Below are positions 5,707-6,843 of a stretch of 6,843 nucleotides of DNA, in pieces. Source of the stretch: CAZNER01 sp964572065 (GTDB lineage: Bacteria > Patescibacteriota > Dojkabacteria > JAHIVN01). How positions within the stretch are numbered: position 1 is the first letter of the stretch; the number at the start of each line of letters is the position of its first letter. The position numbers and the translations under genes were made by a program. A model generated the notes under the pieces. The model saw only the letters and a list, made by a program, of their open reading frames with translations, did no database searches and was not told where the DNA came from. Location of the stretch: contig CAZNER010000099.1 in assembly GCA_964572065.1 (NCBI GenBank), forward strand, positions 1 through 6,843, written 5' to 3'.

Positions 5707-6471
5707 TTATAAATATAAATTTGTATAGGTAATATCTAAATCAATGTCAAAAGGAGTTCCCGTTACTGTAATTTTTAAAGAATTAGAGCCGACTACAAAC
5801 TCAGGAAATACCCCAGTAAAATCTACGGCTGAACTATCTACTTCCACAGTTAAATTATCACAATCAACTTCTAAAGATTCGCCATTAGAAAAACTTCTAG
5901 TAATAGTGATATAATCTCCTGTGGTTTCATTTTCTATTTTTACTGCTGTTACATTATCTCCAGTAGTAAAATCAAGAGTAATGACAGGATAAGCACCAAT
6001 ACTCCCCCCCATAGTAAATACTTTAGTAAAAGGAGAAGAAGTTTGTCCTGTTAAGGTTTCTTGTGTAGAGCTTGTAGCTCTGCCAAAAGGGTCAGCACAT
6101 ATAAATTCTAAAGCAAAAGGCACCCAGGAAGTATGGAAATGCTCTCTATCAATAGTTAAAGAGTCTAAAGTAGCAATATATCTTCTTGTTCCTCCTGCAT
6201 ATCCAATATCTAAATTTTGATTTTCTCCTACTAAATTTTGTTTCAATGTATCAATTTTACTATCTAAATCAGATACAGAACTTCCTAAAATATGTCCTGA
6301 TAATTGAATCCTCTTCTGAGTCCAATAATTAGACATTAACACACTCCCATCTCTTCTTACTTTTCTCTGAAGTAATACTTCATTTGAAGGAGCAGAAGTA
6401 TGCAAAATTTTCTCTGTTATAATATTAGCAGTTTGTAAATTGTATGAATTGTAAGTAATTGTTGAACTCAT
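5707..6471 (-). CDS. Dit-like distal tail protein (siphovirus tail component)
   Basis: The product is predicted to form the hexameric ring that joins the tail tube to the tail tip and hub. Numbered from the ATG at 6471 (254 residues), the N-terminal part starts MSSTITYNSYNLQ and NIITEKI, as is usual for this family. It contains a two-strand and helix region with DGSVL (41-45), and ends at the ADPFG motif (126-130) that closes the first domain of many Dit proteins. The C-terminal part (about 145-254) has the GAYPVITL strand (159-166) and an FPEFVVGSNSLKITVTG segment, matching the siphovirus tail C-terminal domain. An upstream ATG at 6492 would add seven residues and overlap the tape-measure stop by 14 nt. 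I prefer 6471, which leaves a 7-nt gap and starts at the first predicted strand. Position between tape measure and hub is canonical. A run of seven G lies in the gene (coding MGGS). Confidence 0.85.
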   Translation of the reverse strand: MSSTITYNSYNLQTANIITEKILHTSAPSNEVLLQRKVRRDGSVLMSNYWTQKRIQLSGHILGSSVSDLDSKIDTLKQNLVGENQNLDIGYAGGTRRYIATLDSLTIDREHFHTSWVPFALEFICADPFGRATSSTQETLTGQTSSPFTKVFTMGGSIGAYPVITLDFTTGDNVTAVKIENETTGDYITITRSFSNGESLEVDCDNLTVEVDSSAVDFTGVFPEFVVGSNSLKITVTGTPFDIDLDITYTNLYL

Positions 6472-6478
6472 ATAATTT

Positions 6479-6843
6479 TTAATTAGCTCCATTATTAGCT
6501 AACTCAAGAGCTTCTCCAAGTTGTTGTTGAGCTTGGTCAACTAAACTATTAATTAAATCTTGGTCAGTTACAATAGGATTATTTATATTAACTTGAACAT
6601 TAGGACCTTGAGTAGAGCCATACACACCCATACTGATTTCTTCAGCAGTAGGCAATCTGCCATATAAGCCACCCCAATTTTTAACAAACTCTTGTTCTGC
6701 CATTAAATTTCTCGGAATATTTACACCTGTAATTGCTTTGTCCATTGAAACATCCATTAATCCAGGCAACATAGCTAAAAGAGAAGGAACGCCTGATTCT
6801 CTAATAGATTCATAAATTTTCTTAAATGCTTTTTGATAGCTTT
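6479..6843 (-). CDS. C-terminal end of a probable tape-measure protein (partial)
   Basis: The frame is open to the window edge: upstream of the first ATG at 6772 it reads on through YQKAFKKIYESIRESGVPSL. The gene therefore starts outside the window, and the visible part is about 121 residues. The tail of the protein has a glycine- and proline-containing stretch (WGGLYGRLPTAEE). After it come the strand VQVNINNPIV and a helix DQDLINSLVDQAQQQLGEALE, a pattern common at the end of siphovirus tape-measure proteins. Tape-measure proteins set tail length and fill the tail tube, and their genes normally sit just before Dit, as here. The assignment is mainly from position and this ending. A shorter, separate tail protein starting further upstream cannot be excluded. 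A start at 6772 as a 97-residue protein is unlikely because the coding-like sequence continues upstream. Confidence 0.65.
   Translation of the reverse strand, partial: SYQKAFKKIYESIRESGVPSLLAMLPGLMDVSMDKAITGVNIPRNLMAEQEFVKNWGGLYGRLPTAEEISMGVYGSTQGPNVQVNINNPIVTDQDLINSLVDQAQQQLGEALELANNGAN

Overview
This AT-rich window (about one third G+C by eye) reads as part of a tailed-phage or prophage genome of siphovirus type. The standard bacterial code fits: tryptophan is TGG in all recognised genes, and TGA serves as the stop of the lysin gene inside an ATGA overlap. The host cannot be fixed from the sequence. Two weak hints point to Patescibacteria (CPR) or a similar low-GC anaerobic lineage: the C-terminal domain of the lysin resembles a module common in that group, and the small glycyl-radical-like protein resembles the NrdD C-termini of anaerobes. 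No start codon has a convincing Shine-Dalgarno sequence; leaders are A/T-rich instead.

Minus strand, right to left, is a late operon in classical order. It begins with the C-terminal end of a probable tape-measure protein (running off the window at 6843). Then come a Dit-like distal tail protein (5707-6471), a 997-residue baseplate hub/tail-fibre fusion (2712-5705), and a 69-residue helical protein (2477-2686). Next is an unlisted 54-residue ORF (2295-2459) that looks like the isolated glycyl-radical tail of class III ribonucleotide reductase, followed by an amidase endolysin (1619-2311) and a two-helix holin candidate (1425-1622). Spacing is tight throughout, with overlaps or gaps of 1 to 25 nt, so one transcript with a promoter outside the window is likely.

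Plus strand, left to right, holds a membrane-anchored M15/VanY-type peptidase (32-694) and a RuvC-like resolvase with a complete catalytic set (728-1219). These converge on the late operon. The 205-nt gap between the two units holds an intrinsic terminator (1242-1263) and a doubtful third membrane ORF on the minus strand.

The tail genes would build the tail tip and adhesin, the amidase and holin (perhaps helped by the M15 enzyme) would handle the cell wall, and RuvC would resolve branched DNA before packaging. The most unusual item is the stand-alone NrdD-like glycyl-radical segment between the adhesin and lysis genes. It may be a YfiD-like spare part for an oxygen-damaged anaerobic ribonucleotide reductase, or a domain with a new role.
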